A stretch of DNA of 64,000 nt, taken from NCBI RefSeq assembly GCF_964340395.1, contig NC_135551.1, forward strand, positions 31,676,455 through 31,740,454, read 5' to 3'. The notes under the pieces are model-generated. The model ran no database searches and had not been told where the DNA came from. It worked only from the letters and a program-made list of their open reading frames with translations. Of this stretch, positions 37,896 through 49,015 are shown in pieces (positions within the stretch are counted from its first letter, which is position 1; the number at the start of each line of letters is the position of its first letter). The translations under genes were made by a program, and so were the position numbers. Source of the DNA: Glandiceps talaboti. Its lineage: Eukaryota; Hemichordata; Enteropneusta; Spengelidae.

Positions 37896-40800
37896 AGAGT
37901 GTGTGTATGTATGTGTGTGTGTGTATGTATGTATGTATGTATGTATGTATGTATGTATGTATGTGTGTGTGTGTGTGTGTTTGTGTGTGTGTGTGCATTT
38001 TGGCTCGAACGTGATTCTTGGTGTGAGAAATGCTTTGACTCAGCCTAAAAATGAAAGGTTATTGTTTTAGTGATGTCATGAAATAATTAAATAATTTTTT
38101 ATGGGCTACTTCACACCTCTATGTGAATGGCATCAAGATTAAGATCTGTTTGAGTTTTCTTGGAAACATATAGCACAGCTTAAACTCAAAACCACTCAAC
38201 CGATCGCCTTGGCATTTGGTGGAGACAATTACTTTTGGAGTTTAGTTGTTAAATTGTTCAAATCAAAGGTGTATTCACAATATGATGATTCCATTGGCGA
38301 TATGGAAATTAGGTCTAATAATCTCAAATTTGATCAAAAACTTAAATCTTCAAAACTACATAGTAAATGGGGCTGAAACTTGGTGGGAATGTTTCTGGAG
38401 GTGGTATTCTGCAGTTATTGCTCAAACCCATTTTGACACAACTGGCCTTAGCAACCATGACCACGCCCTTCGCAACACTGAAATGATTATGCATATTACA
38501 AAGATACAGATTTTTAAAATATATGCAAATATGCCTAGCAACAAGACTACGCCCATAGCAACAGCCAAATGGTGATGTTATTGCAAAGATGAAACCAGGG
38601 ATGGGTAGGTAAGTGAATAACGGTTCCAAAAATGTAATCAAATATGCCTAACAACAAGACCATGCCCATACATCAACAGCCAAATACAGTTGTGCTATAA
38701 CGCCATTGGCACTATTTGTATTGCTGTAATTTGGTTTTCTACCATGCCCCTACAAGTCCCGGGCTACAAGTATTATCTTTCTGAACTGTCAACATTTGCA
38801 ATACAGTGTACTCAGTCACCGCGTGACGTGACCACGGTGCACTGTAGAAATGGATATAGAACGACATAGATTAAAACTAGTAATCTATAATAGGAGATGA
38901 GAAATAAATACGTACACCAGAGTGGTGTAGTTAATAGTAAGCAACGGAGAAGTTTGATACTGACTTCGTCGCCTACTTCAAGGTATGGAGTTGCGAAGCT
39001 AGCTGCTATTCTAAAATTACGTTATCTTGAACGTATACAAATAAATATATCATGTATGTATTCTATGCTATCACGTTTACAAGACGCTTATCAATGACGC
39101 ATAGTCCAGAGAAGAACAAAAACATGCCACAAGACAGCTTAAATATTACATAACATCAAAATACAAACATAAAAACATTACAAACGGTATTTTAAAAGAA
39201 AAAGATTCCATGTAATATCACCATAGGGACATAATAAGGAGATTAAGCGAAGTTGTCCTAATGTCAGGTCAAAGTTGACCCGTCCGGGAGTTGACCCTAC
39301 ATCGTAATTTATCTTTGATTAGTTTTAGTTTAATGGTATTTGGTCAATCATTATGCTATCAGCAACGGATGATAAAGTCCTGCTGGCAGACAGAGTAACT
39401 TGGATATCTATAGGGACAATTTCATAAATTAATATGCCTAGCAACTAGCCCATGCCCATGGCAACAGTGAAATGATGATATATATTGCGAAATTAACAGT
39501 ATCGATGGATAGGCAAGTGGATTTCAAGTATTCTTAAAGAACACATAAACAACACAGTTGTAGTAAAATACCATTGGCGCTATTTTTGAATTGTAATTTG
39601 AAAAAAGTTTAGCATTTCTATTTTGTATCTAATGCATATGTTCATAAGGGCTTAGTCTGTTCATATTTGTTCATGGGAATTTCATGGTATTTTTACTAAC
39701 AAACTTGAAGTGTTGATTTCCTAGGCAACCACTGTTTGTATTAACATAGACTACTAGTTGTATAGTATACAGTACAATCTACCTATTTCTCATACATAAT
39801 TGTCTGTATTTATTTCCTTTAAAATTCATCAAAAATGTTACATCAAAACTTCTCACTGACAATCGCTCGCCTTTGCTCGCAGCAGTAAAAAACCCCACCC
39901 TACCCTATTTTCTGAAGGCACGGTAATGGGAACTCATAATTTACTTTGCCTTTAGTATCTGTCTTTTTTCGTCCTATCTTTTGTACAAACACGAGGATAT
40001 GTACTTATACACACCGTGACACATGAACCCGAGCCGGTAAGAAAGTATGAAGGTATGTTACTAGCAAATGAATCATGCTATACGTAATACAATATATAAG
40101 AAGACAACATGTGTGACATTGAAAGATTACAGGTGTGTCCGTTTATCCTAGGCTATCAGTAAGACTATTAATCGTTACTAGTATCTGTTTGTACAGTACT
40201 GTAGTACAGATTTCAGAGTGTACGGTTATGATTTGACATTGCTATAAACTAATCGGTAGTTTACTGATCTTTACTCACTTATCCAGCTAACGATTACTAA
40301 CAGAGTTATTTTTAATCCACTAATCCATAGACGGGGATGTGATGAATATCCTCTCTATTTACCAGTCAATTCCGTAACGATCGTTACTAGGTCAAGATAT
40401 GTAAGAGGAGAGGGGGTGAGACGAACATTTTTTTAAAATCCTATATATCACCTTCTTTCTAAAATGATTTCCAGCGAAAATGGTGATGAGGAAATATGGA
40501 AATCATACAATGTAAATCAAAACACCGACCACCCGTCTGTTCACCTTTGCTTGATTATGACGTCTACTATTTGACATGACAGGAGTCTCGGTTAAATATT
40601 ATGTCAAAGGTTATTCACCAAATCTCCTCTCTATCACGATCGTAAAAAAAACACTGCCAACAGCATGTCTGCCCAGACGATGTCACCCACATGGCACGGA
40701 CGATGTCACCCACATGGCACGTGGAAAGAAGAATTCCAATAGACAATCATCATTATGTTCCAGTTGAAGAGATAATATTTACACAAATTTTTCAAAACAA

Positions 40801-42924
40801 ATCACACAAAATACCCAAAAAAGTACCAGTGAATATATATAAAATGTGCTATGTTGGTATATTCTGAAAATGTCAAATTATCTTTTTTTAAGTAGGCTAG
40901 AAGCATGGCAACTTCAAACTTGTTAAATGATAGTGGAACTTAGTACATGCAGTAATTAAAGCACATCGTGTTTTCACTTCAGAACACAAATTTCACGGTA
41001 ACACACTGATAGACAGCTTTTGTTCACGAACAATATAAGATGAAATGATGCTGTGGCAACTCTTTCAAGTTGTAGTCAATTACAAATTAATTGCGACACG
41101 TAAAATTAATTTTGTCTTTATTTGTACTAAGAACTTTGATACTCTTATCTCAAATAACCCATCTCAGCGCAAAAAAAAGCGTCGTCTGACCGCTATACGG
41201 CCACTCACTAGTCTCTGGTAACCGTGATATCGCGATGAGGATGGATGTCAGAGAGAACAAATATTGATGGAGCAGTGCCAATGATAGAAAGATTTGGAAA
41301 GATACGGTTGTACATAAGTAAAACAATAATAACACACTAGAAATACATTCGAGTTTGGCTTTGTGGTCTTTACATTATGAATGTAAAATACGATAAGACT
41401 TAGTGTAAACTTGTAAAGCATATACAACGATGCGCATGAGCACAGAGTTGTATATCCTACTAATACCACGGCTACTTTTGTTATGATTTTTGATGATATT
41501 CATTATATATACAACTGTATTTCCATCGCTTATGTTCACACATACACTCACATTCACACACAAACCAGGTCACATTGATCGGTTGTCAATTACAACGTGA
41601 TCGATAATCTGATATCCATATTATATCTATGATTGTTTTTAAATGATCGTAATTAGCCCTTATATCTAACATGTGGTGATAGATACGAGTAATGTCAAAA
41701 ACAACTCATCTTTATTTCCACGAGGCTACTTGTCGCGCGAGAATGATCACGTGGAAGAACTTGACATGTCTAGTCTAGTGGACCGGTCGTACTAGTGGGG
41801 GTCGACTTTTTACGACAACGCTGCGTAAGCTAGGACTAGTTGCTAGATCTTCGGTCTTTCTTCTCTGTTCTGATACGATACGGTCGCTTTGCATGTGAAA
41901 TCTGTCTTTTCCACTCCACTGGTATGTCTCCTTATTCGCTACCTAGTACCTGTCTCATTATTGGATTTCCTGTCTCCTTATTCGCTACCTGTCTCCTTAT
42001 TCGCTACCTGTCTCCTTATTGGATTTCCTGTCTCCTTATTCGTTACCTGTCTCCTTATTCGCTACCTGTCTCCTTATTCGCTACCTGTCTCCTTATTGGA
42101 TTTCCTGTCTCCTTATTCGCTACCTGTCTCCTTATTGGATTTCCTGTCTCCTTATTCGCTACCTGTCGCCTAATTCGCTACCTGTCTCCTTATTGTATCA
42201 TTTGCATGCTAGTACGTTCATCGCTGAAGGAACACGTTGTTATCTCACGCGTCCAAACAACAAATGAAAATAAAAGTATTCACTCTAAACTTGCACGATG
42301 TTTATCTCATTATTATCCCATGTAATGCATGTTTGATTTTTACAGTATTATTAAAGAAGTTTTATCGATAATACTTTAAAGCTGCACTAGCTGCAACTGG
42401 AATGTGTTTTTTTTGTGTGTTTTAAAAAAAAAAAAAACGTTTTGTTTGATAGAGTAACTTACTCGTGATATCGTACTCCCTGAGCAGTATTGCGGCAACT
42501 GTAAGAAAACGCATTGTTGTCGTTGTATACACAATAAACCAAATCAAGTTCGTACCCAAAATGAGCGCCCTCAACGGTGATCACGATTTCAACATGTTTT
42601 CGGGCTGCTTATTGGTATCTGATTACCATTTACAGTGTCTAATTATTGGTCTTTTTAAAACAATTTTCAGTGGTTGTCTGCTCTAAAAATCATACTCCAG
42701 TTCCTAGTACAGTTTTAACATGGTGATAGTTTCAAAACCGAGTTTTCGCTCAAGACTTAACTTGCCACTGTACTACCTACAAATATTATTAACCACTAAT
42801 TAACATATACAATATCTTTGTATAAGAATTATTATAGAATATATACATCTTTGGTTATTTGGTTTTTAAAAATGTCCCAGTTGCAGCTAGTGTAATATCT
42901 TCCACTACGGGATGTAATATTGAG

Positions 42925-42976
<52 letters not shown>

Positions 42977-42997
42977 TAATTAATTAATTAATTAATC

Positions 42998-43033
<36 letters not shown>

Positions 43034-45319
43034 GTCAATTACTTATTTTTAAAATGAGCATTGCCTTTCAACTTACAGGCCTTGGGGAACCATGAGTTCG
43101 ACAATAAAATTGCTGGAATTGTTCCTTTCTTGGATAATGTGACGTTCCCAGTACTGAGTGCTAACATCGACGACACCGAGGAACCATCAATACAAGGAAA
43201 GTACAACAAATCAACTGTTTTTACACGTGGTGCAAAGAAAATTGCAGTGATTGGTTACACAACCACAGATACACCAATGATTTCGTCTCCAGGTAGGACA
43301 ATATGTAAATGTATATGTTCTTTCATGACCAGAATTACAAAAACACCCTCGACCACTCTCTTTTTTTTTCAAGTCCATTCCACTTTCATGTACATGTATG
43401 TGCTTTAAGGGGAGATGTTCGGTTGTTGGCGCTCTTGTTAACCATTAGCTTACAAGAAGTACACGACGAATCTTTCAATCTACAGTTACTGCTGTAGTCC
43501 GAATGTCCTGACAGGGGCCGTACAATGGGATTGTAGTACGTAATACGGTCCATGTCAGGACATAGACTATTACTGTTGCAGCAGTATTGGTAACACATGC
43601 ATGGTTGCCAAGTAATTCAGTAACACCCTGTCATGCATCACCCCATAAATTTATGAGTTACATGTGTAGAATTCGCGTTATATACACCGTGGTAGCCGTC
43701 ATGTCAAAGTACGTTATAATACCTTGACGTAACGGGATGGATTGGACCGTTTCCAGTGAAGTCTAAGGTTCTGTATTATAACAAGAGACAGAAAATAATG
43801 AGAAGTTACAGCTATCATGGTACTACAAGCGGATATGTCGTCACAGCTATGGTGCTACAAGCTGTAATCTCGTCCCAGCTATGGTACTACAAGCTGTAAT
43901 ACCGTCCCAGGTATGGTACTACAAGCTGTAATATCGTCACAGCTATGGTACTACAAGCTGTAATACCGTCCCATCTATGGTACTACAAGCTGTAATATCG
44001 TCACAGCTATGGTACTACAAGCTGTAATCTCGTCCCATCTATGGTACTACAAGCTGTAATACCGTCCCAGCTATGGTACTACAAGCTGTAATCTGGTCAC
44101 AGCTATGGTACTACAAGCTGTAATATCGTCACAGCTATGGTACTACAAGCTGTAATCTCGTCCCAGCTATGGTACTACAAGCTGTAATCTCGTCCCAGCT
44201 ATGGTACTACAAGCTGTAATCTGGTCACAGCTATGGTGTTACAAGCTATAATATCGTCCCAGCTATGGTACTACAAGCTGTAATCTGGTCACAGCTATGG
44301 TACTACAAGCTATAATATCGTCCCAGCTATGGTACTACAAGCTGTAATCTGGTCACAGCTATGGTACTACAAGCTGTAATCTGGTCACAGCTATGGTACT
44401 ACAAGCTGTAATCTGGTCACAGCTATGGTACTACAAGCTATAATATCGTCCCAGCTATGGTACTACAAGCTGTAATCTCGTCCCAGCTATGGTACTACAA
44501 GCTGTAATCTCGTCCCAGCTATGGTACTACAAGCTGTAATCTGGTCACAGCTATGGTGTTACAAGCTATAATATCGTCCCAGCTATGGTACTAAAAGCTG
44601 TAATATCACAGGTATATATGGTACTACAAGCTGTAATCTCGTCCCAGCTATGGTGCTACAAGGTGTGATAAAGTCCCACCAGTTTTAGTTTTATTTAAAA
44701 AACCGGTTATGTTTTTTTTCCTCATGCAGAGAAATTGGCATATGGTTAGTCCTGTACATGGAAATACACCTACTCAATTTGTCATTTTGAAAGGTGCCAG
44801 CACACACATTAGGATAAATATAATGATGATATATCAATTTTAAACATACAATTTGGGGTCATTTACTCGTAATACATTCATGTGTTTCTTATTCTAGAGA
44901 AATTAAAGTTTGAAGATGAAGTAGAATCGATCCAGACTGAATTAAACCGATTGAGAGCCGAAGACCCGACTATTGATATATTCATAGCTCTCGGTCATTC
45001 TGGAATTGACGTTGATCAGAAGATAGCGCAGGAAGTGGAAGGCGTTGATATTGTCGTAGGTGGACATACAAATACATTTTTGTATACAGGTGAGTTGAAT
45101 GCTATAAATAATACTTCTGATCAACTTTTGAATGTTAGTTGCATATGCTATGTGTATGTATGTATGTATGTATGTATGTATGTATGTATGTATGTATGTA
45201 TGTATGTATGTATGTATGAGTGTGTGTGTGTGTGGGGGGGGGGGGGTAGGTAGGTAGGTAAGCTTGTGTGCGTGCGTGAGTGCGTGTGTGTGTGTATGTA
45301 TGTGTGTGTGTGTGAGTGA

Positions 45320-45362
<43 letters not shown>

Positions 45363-47726
45363 TATGTGTATGAATGGTATATATACAAGTGCAAGACATC
45401 ACGATCGTTAGTTTTGAGGTACAACCCAAACAAATCTAGAAATTCATCTATGATCACGTGGACATATGCAAATTTAAATCTACAGACATATTTCACGTCA
45501 TGCTAGATGTGGGCCTATTGGTTGTCTTATATGAAATATTAATCAGAAAGCGAAATTGTTGGCAGCATATCCATATTTCTTTCTGTCCACTTTGCTTCTG
45601 AGGAAGAAGAGTTTCTGCCCTCGAAAGTTAATGTCAAGTTGATATTGAGTGTTAAACATGACAATTTACTAGCTACACTTCCATTTTTCTTGTCACATAA
45701 GATAGTTTGAAATCATTATTACCTCCCAGTGTCAACTTTCTAATATGGCGTGTGTCCATCCATTGTCAGGCGATCCTCCGTCAACTGAAGTTCCTCTCGG
45801 TGACTACCCCATGGTTATCAACCCAGACCATGACCCTACTAAGAACGTTCTGGTAGTCCAAAGCTATGCCTATGGTAAATATCTTGGTGAACTGAAGGCA
45901 ACATTCGATGACAATGGAGATATCACAGACTGGGGAGGAAATCCTATATTGTTGGACGACAGTGTCGTTGAAGGTATGTCTATTAACTACAAAGCATGAA
46001 AAACATTGTTGACTTTGTAAGGCTGTACTAAGTGTAACTTGCTATGCCACAGAAATCGATGAATATTGGATATATAATAATAATAACGGTTTATTTCCAA
46101 ACGTTGTGACCTATAGATCAAATTACGATTGTTACATTACTTTTTAAAACACATGAAGGACAAAGACACTGCTGGTACCTAAAAAGTGTGGTAACATTAC
46201 AATTAAAAAACAAATTACAATGACGAGACACACTAGAGACAACGACTATTTTGCAACAAATTGACACAGTAAACAACAGGACTGAGGTCTTTGCGTTATT
46301 ACTTTAAAGTTTCTAACATTACTATTTCTTGTTGGGTACTTGTGATTTATAAGTGCCGGAACGTGGTGATTGAGTTTGTGGTCTGGTTTTAACACTTGGG
46401 CAGCAAACTTGCGACAGATATTCTGACGTCGAATCTCTAAGGACTCAAAGTTGAGACGTAATTGTGATTCCTTACAACAGGTACTAAAAGGATAAATGAT
46501 TCTGAGAGCTCTCTTTTGAAAACGTTATGCAACTTTTAAAATCATCGTATCTCTTCGGCAAATGCTCTAATTATTTCAAGATCTGTTACCTCCCACAGAA
46601 CAAGCTTCGAAAATTTCAAATTACGATATTAAAACCAATTCTCCTTGTGATTATTCTGCCACTGTATTCTAGATCCAGATACTTTACAAGAAGTAGAAAT
46701 ATGGAATGAGCCGCTGATAGAATTTCAAGAGGAGGTCATTGGAAAAACGAACGTATATCTTGAGGGCAGTAGAGAAGTGTGCCGACTCCAAGAATGTAAC
46801 ATGGGGAACATGATCCTTGATGCTTTAATTCACCAAAATATTAAAGAACCCGATGAACTTAGATGGAACCATGTCGCCGTAGCATTGTGGAATGGGGGTG
46901 GTATACGTGCATCCATTAAACAAGGTAATCTTGTATTCGTACAATTAATCCAGTTAGCGAAGGAAGCACTTGAGTTGTAACAGACGTTTACAGTAATGTT
47001 CTAACCGTTGAGGTAGTCCATCCTACCTCCATATACTATAATAAACAGTAGTCTGTCAGGTACGACCTAACGGGGCGCCACCACGCATCGGTCAACCTCC
47101 GACATTCACATGCCGGTGAGACCATACGCTCCTTGAAAAAGATTAACCAAACTAATAGCCCTGTGACACAATAATGTTATAATTTTTTCTCACTTTTCGT
47201 TTTAATCACACACCAGGTGATATTACCGTAGAAGATGTCGTTCTAGTCTTACCATTTGGAAATACGATAGATATAGTACAATTAAAGGGTGTACATTTAC
47301 GTGAATCCTTAGAACACTCAGTAGAAAGTTACAATCCTGTAGTACAAGCTGGTCAGTTTCTACAGTTTTCAGGTAAGGCAACTTAAATGTACTAGTCTCA
47401 AAGCCGTTTGTGTTAATTAATACCTTTAGTAATAAATGCCACACCCTGAAATTTATATATATGTTGGTAACATTTTCCTTCGACAGAGATTACGCTAATT
47501 GCCTATAATCGGAGGAAACAGTGTACCGTCGTCGAGTACGAGTAAATTCAAAGTTAGCTGTGACGTAGGGTGGCCACGTGATTAATGTATTTTACATTTT
47601 TGTAATACTTTGAATGTGACGTCAGACGTAAACTGCTTATGACTTTGACAACAACTGATGTTCGTTCATTTTCGGGTAGTCTGCTGGCTTGCGAGAATTT
47701 GAGAAATACATGTATCTATTTTATAG

Positions 47727-47762
<36 letters not shown>

Positions 47763-47806
47763 TACATACACACATACATACATACATACATACATACACA
47801 CATACA

Positions 47807-47838
<32 letters not shown>

Positions 47839-47870
47839 CATATACATACATACATACATACACACATACA

Positions 47871-47902
<32 letters not shown>

Positions 47903-47933
47903 CATACATACATACATACATACATACATACAT

Positions 47934-47968
<35 letters not shown>

Positions 47969-49015
47969 ATGTGGTTAAACTACCTTTTATAGTTACCTAA
48001 CACCACTGTTAAACGTCAGCATATATAATTTTTTACAAAAATAAATACGGAATGCAACATAATAGATAATTTTAATAAACTTCCCGAATATGGAGTTTCT
48101 CCATCTCTAATCTGTTTTTGTTTTGTCTATTACTAGGTATACATGTGAAATATGACGTCACAAAACCAGTTGGTAGTCGAGTTGTTGACGCCAAAGTACG
48201 CTGTAGTGAATGTCATATGCCGGAATATCTTCCCCTTGATGATGATCAAGTCTATACAATTCTTACGTCAAACTTCATAGCCGATGGCGGAGATGGCTAT
48301 ACTATGATTCGAGATAATAAACTCGTACATGAAAGTGGTAAGTGGGGTGCAACACCAACTACTTGACCGATAGATTCGTCGCCGTCACCGTTGGCGCTGT
48401 TGTTAACGACGCCCCTTGATCGATAACGAATCTTCCAGTCTGAATCATTTTTAGTAGATCTGGCGGTGCACTCACAGGGTGCTCAGGCTCATTTAGTTCT
48501 GTTTACAAATATAAACAAAACAAAATAAACATACAAGTAAACAAAAAAACACACAAAAAAAACAAGTAAACAAACAAACAAACAAAATAAACTAACAAAT
48601 GAGTAGATACATACATGAGTAAACGACAACAAACCAACGAACACCCAAACACCCCCCCCCCCCCGAAATGGTCACATATGGAAACCGTGGGTTATTTCCA
48701 TATGTGACCATTGGGGGGGGGGGGGGGGGCAGTGTTTGGTTGTTCATCAAATTCTACAACTTTACGAGGACCTAGCCTACAAATCAATTCGAGCCTACAT
48801 TTAGTATTTCTTATTATCCTTACTGTATTCTAGGTAACCTGGACTCCGAAACTGTGATAGAATACATCAACCAAGTTTCACCATTATTCGACAGCGTTGA
48901 AAATAGAATCGAATTCGTAACAGACACACCCTGTGAAATATCGACCGCCACAAGTACAGCTGTACAGACTGTCCTCGTTACAGCGTCTCTTTTCCTCTCT
49001 TTACTGCTAAGGTAG
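34954..49015 (+). CDS. NT5E: Ecto-5'-nucleotidase (CD73), complete 8-exon gene
   Basis: Joined exons: 34954-35301, 43079-43292, 44898-45089, 45770-45973, 46673-46924, 47217-47372, 48137-48337, 48834-49015; 582 aa, against 574 in human. All introns are GT-AG. After the phase-0 first intron every intron is phase 1. A secreted, GPI-anchored zinc enzyme that hydrolyses AMP to adenosine outside the cell. Visible active-site set: metal ligands D35 and H37 (HTNDVHAR), D88 (GGDQYQG), N120, H221 (ALGHSG) and H244 (GGHTNTF); catalytic dyad H121/D124 (GNHEFD). Nucleotide contacts: R357, N393 and R398 (NGGGIR), F417, F502 and D508 (ADGGDGY). The start at 34,954 is chosen because it puts the signal peptide ([16 protein letters not shown]) at the N-terminus. 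The C-terminus ends in a hydrophobic GPI-attachment tail ([13 protein letters not shown]) after a Ser/Thr/Ala cluster. The enzyme looks fully functional. Confidence 0.95.
35480..35543. repeat. (GTTT)n microsatellite
   Basis: tgtttgtttgtttg runs with one tatttgtg interruption. Confidence 0.9.
35707..35806. repeat. (CA)n/(CACG)n microsatellite
   Basis: Starts as cacgcacg, then about 70 bp of pure CA. Confidence 0.96.
35998..37150 (+). repeat. 43-bp minisatellite in NT5E intron 1, about 26 copies
   Basis: Unit: tttgactacaataaagtgac, then tatatgataattccataaag, then acc/gcc. Variants are few (gtgact/gtaact, agacc/aggcc, atagtt/ataatt). Every unit carries a sense-strand AATAAA hexamer inside 'acaataaagtga'. 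Confidence 0.96.
37856..37996. repeat. (GT)n/(GTAT)n microsatellite
   Basis: GT block, GTAT block, GT block. ORFs on both strands are artefacts. Confidence 0.96.
38150..39605. repeat. Dispersed repeat family D, several degenerate copies
   Basis: The words atatgcctagcaacaa, ccatgcccat and gcaacagccaaatg recur at about 38,446, 38,530, 38,645 and 39,432, together with 'ccattggcactattt' at about 38,703 and 39,571. They are old copies of one non-coding element. The order within copies is conserved and no ORF is shared. Confidence 0.6.
41926..42200. repeat. 19/20-bp tandem array in NT5E intron 1
   Basis: Alternates two related units, tgtctccttattcgctacc and tgtctccttattggatttcc, about 13 units in all, in irregular order. 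Confidence 0.93.
42379..42896. mobile_element. MITE family B, copy 1 (in NT5E intron 1)
   Basis: Terminal inverted repeats: cactagctgcaactggaatg at the left and cagttgcagctagtg at the right. The internal segment from actccagttcctagtacagt to accactaattaac matches, reversed, the element at 51,965-52,412. No ORF of its own. Confidence 0.8.
42926..43038. repeat. (CAAT)n/(TAAT)n microsatellite
   Basis: aatcaatcaatc runs with a central taattaatta block, ending about 40 bp before the NT5E exon 2 acceptor. Confidence 0.95.
43079..43292 (+). CDS. NT5E: NT5E exon 2
   Basis: Opens with [20 protein letters not shown]: metal ligand N120 and catalytic dyad H121/D124. It ends in ...TPMISSP plus one base. 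Acceptor ACTTACAG, donor G|GTAGGA, phase 1. Confidence 0.94.
43293..44897 (+). other. NT5E intron 2
   Basis: 1.6 kb, more than half of it the 32-bp array at 43,810-44,680. The acceptor is TTATTCTAG. Confidence 0.9.
43810..44680. repeat. 32-bp minisatellite in NT5E intron 2, about 27 copies
   Basis: Unit: agctatggtactacaagctg, then taatctcgtccc. Variants are taatatcgtcac, taataccgtccc and taatctggtcac, which cluster into sub-blocks. One copy is shortened near 44,605. Confidence 0.95.
44898..45089 (+). CDS. NT5E: NT5E exon 3
   Basis: Encodes residues 188-251, including [18 protein letters not shown] (H221) and [16 protein letters not shown] (H244), the last two zinc ligands. Phase 1 on both sides; donor CAG|GTGAGT. 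Confidence 0.94.
45090..45769 (+). other. NT5E intron 3
   Basis: 680 bp, about a third of it TGTA/GT microsatellite. Acceptor ATTGTCAG. Confidence 0.9.
45153..45372. repeat. (TGTA)n, G-run and (GT)n tract
   Basis: A TGTA block, a G12 run at about 45,234-45,246, tagg repeats, then GT. Located 60 bp after the exon 3 donor. Confidence 0.95.
45770..45973 (+). CDS. NT5E: NT5E exon 4
   Basis: Encodes [34 protein letters not shown] and [10 protein letters not shown]: the end of the catalytic domain and the hinge before the substrate-binding domain. Phase 1 on both sides; donor AAG|GTATGT. Confidence 0.94.
45974..46672 (+). other. NT5E intron 4
   Basis: About 700 bp, two thirds of it an antisense LINE fragment. 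Acceptor GTATTCTAG. Confidence 0.9.
46074..46530 (-). mobile_element. 5'-truncated LINE fragment, antisense in NT5E intron 4
   Basis: On the minus strand one open stretch reads [56 protein letters not shown] and [14 protein letters not shown]. This is the conserved C-terminal region of LINE ORF2. The 3' tail is (TTA)n at 46,077-46,090. It belongs to a different subfamily from the copy at 17,270-17,975. Confidence 0.85.
46673..46924 (+). CDS. NT5E: NT5E exon 5
   Basis: Contains [17 protein letters not shown] (R357) and [14 protein letters not shown] (N393, R398), which contact the nucleotide in CD73. Phase 1; donor AAG|GTAATC. Confidence 0.94.
47217..47372 (+). CDS. NT5E: NT5E exon 6
   Basis: Encodes [20 protein letters not shown] (F417, adenine stacking) and [13 protein letters not shown]. 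Phase 1; donor CAG|GTAAGG. Confidence 0.94.
47373..48136 (+). other. NT5E intron 6
   Basis: 764 bp with a CA/CATA microsatellite in the middle. Acceptor TATTACTAG. Confidence 0.9.
47731..47969. repeat. (CA)n/(CATA)n microsatellite
   Basis: About 240 bp. CATA blocks are flanked by CA blocks. ORFs (YIHT and VCMY repeats) are artefacts. Confidence 0.96.
48137..48337 (+). CDS. NT5E: NT5E exon 7
   Basis: Encodes [20 protein letters not shown], a C-x2-C pair (CSEC) as in CD73, and [20 protein letters not shown] with F502 and D508. Phase 1; donor AGTG|GTAAGT. Confidence 0.94.
48338..48833 (+). other. NT5E intron 7
   Basis: 496 bp, A-rich (aaac words), with a strong hairpin at 48,636-48,745. Acceptor GTATTCTAG. 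Confidence 0.9.
48636..48745. repeat. Long hairpin with poly-C/poly-G arms
   Basis: The left arm (about C13, then gaaatggtcacatatggaaa) is reverse-complementary to the right arm (tttccatatgtgaccatt, then about G17), with a loop of about 10 nt. Homology extends outward with a few mismatches (acacccaaacac against gtgtttggttgt). Confidence 0.9.
48834..49015 (+). CDS. NT5E: NT5E exon 8 (terminal)
   Basis: Encodes residues 523-582: [27 protein letters not shown] and the hydrophobic GPI-signal tail [17 protein letters not shown], then TAG at 49,013-49,015. A plausible GPI attachment residue lies in the STATSTA stretch. Confidence 0.93.

Larger units (their letters stand above)
35302..43078 (+). 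other. NT5E intron 1 (7.8 kb)
   Basis: Begins GTAAGT, ends CAACTTACAG. Its contents are largely repeats: GTTT tract, CA tract, 43-bp array, GT/GTAT tract, a dispersed repeat family (38.1-39.6 kb), a 22-bp duplication (cgatgtcacccacatggcac, near 40,677), a 19/20-bp array, MITE family B copy 1 and a CAAT tract. No internal exon was found. Confidence 0.85.

Noticed and set aside
44942-45506. HTHT/YIHT and VCVC repeat ORFs in NT5E intron 3
   Set aside because: Translation of GT/TGTA microsatellite inside an intron with clear splice sites.
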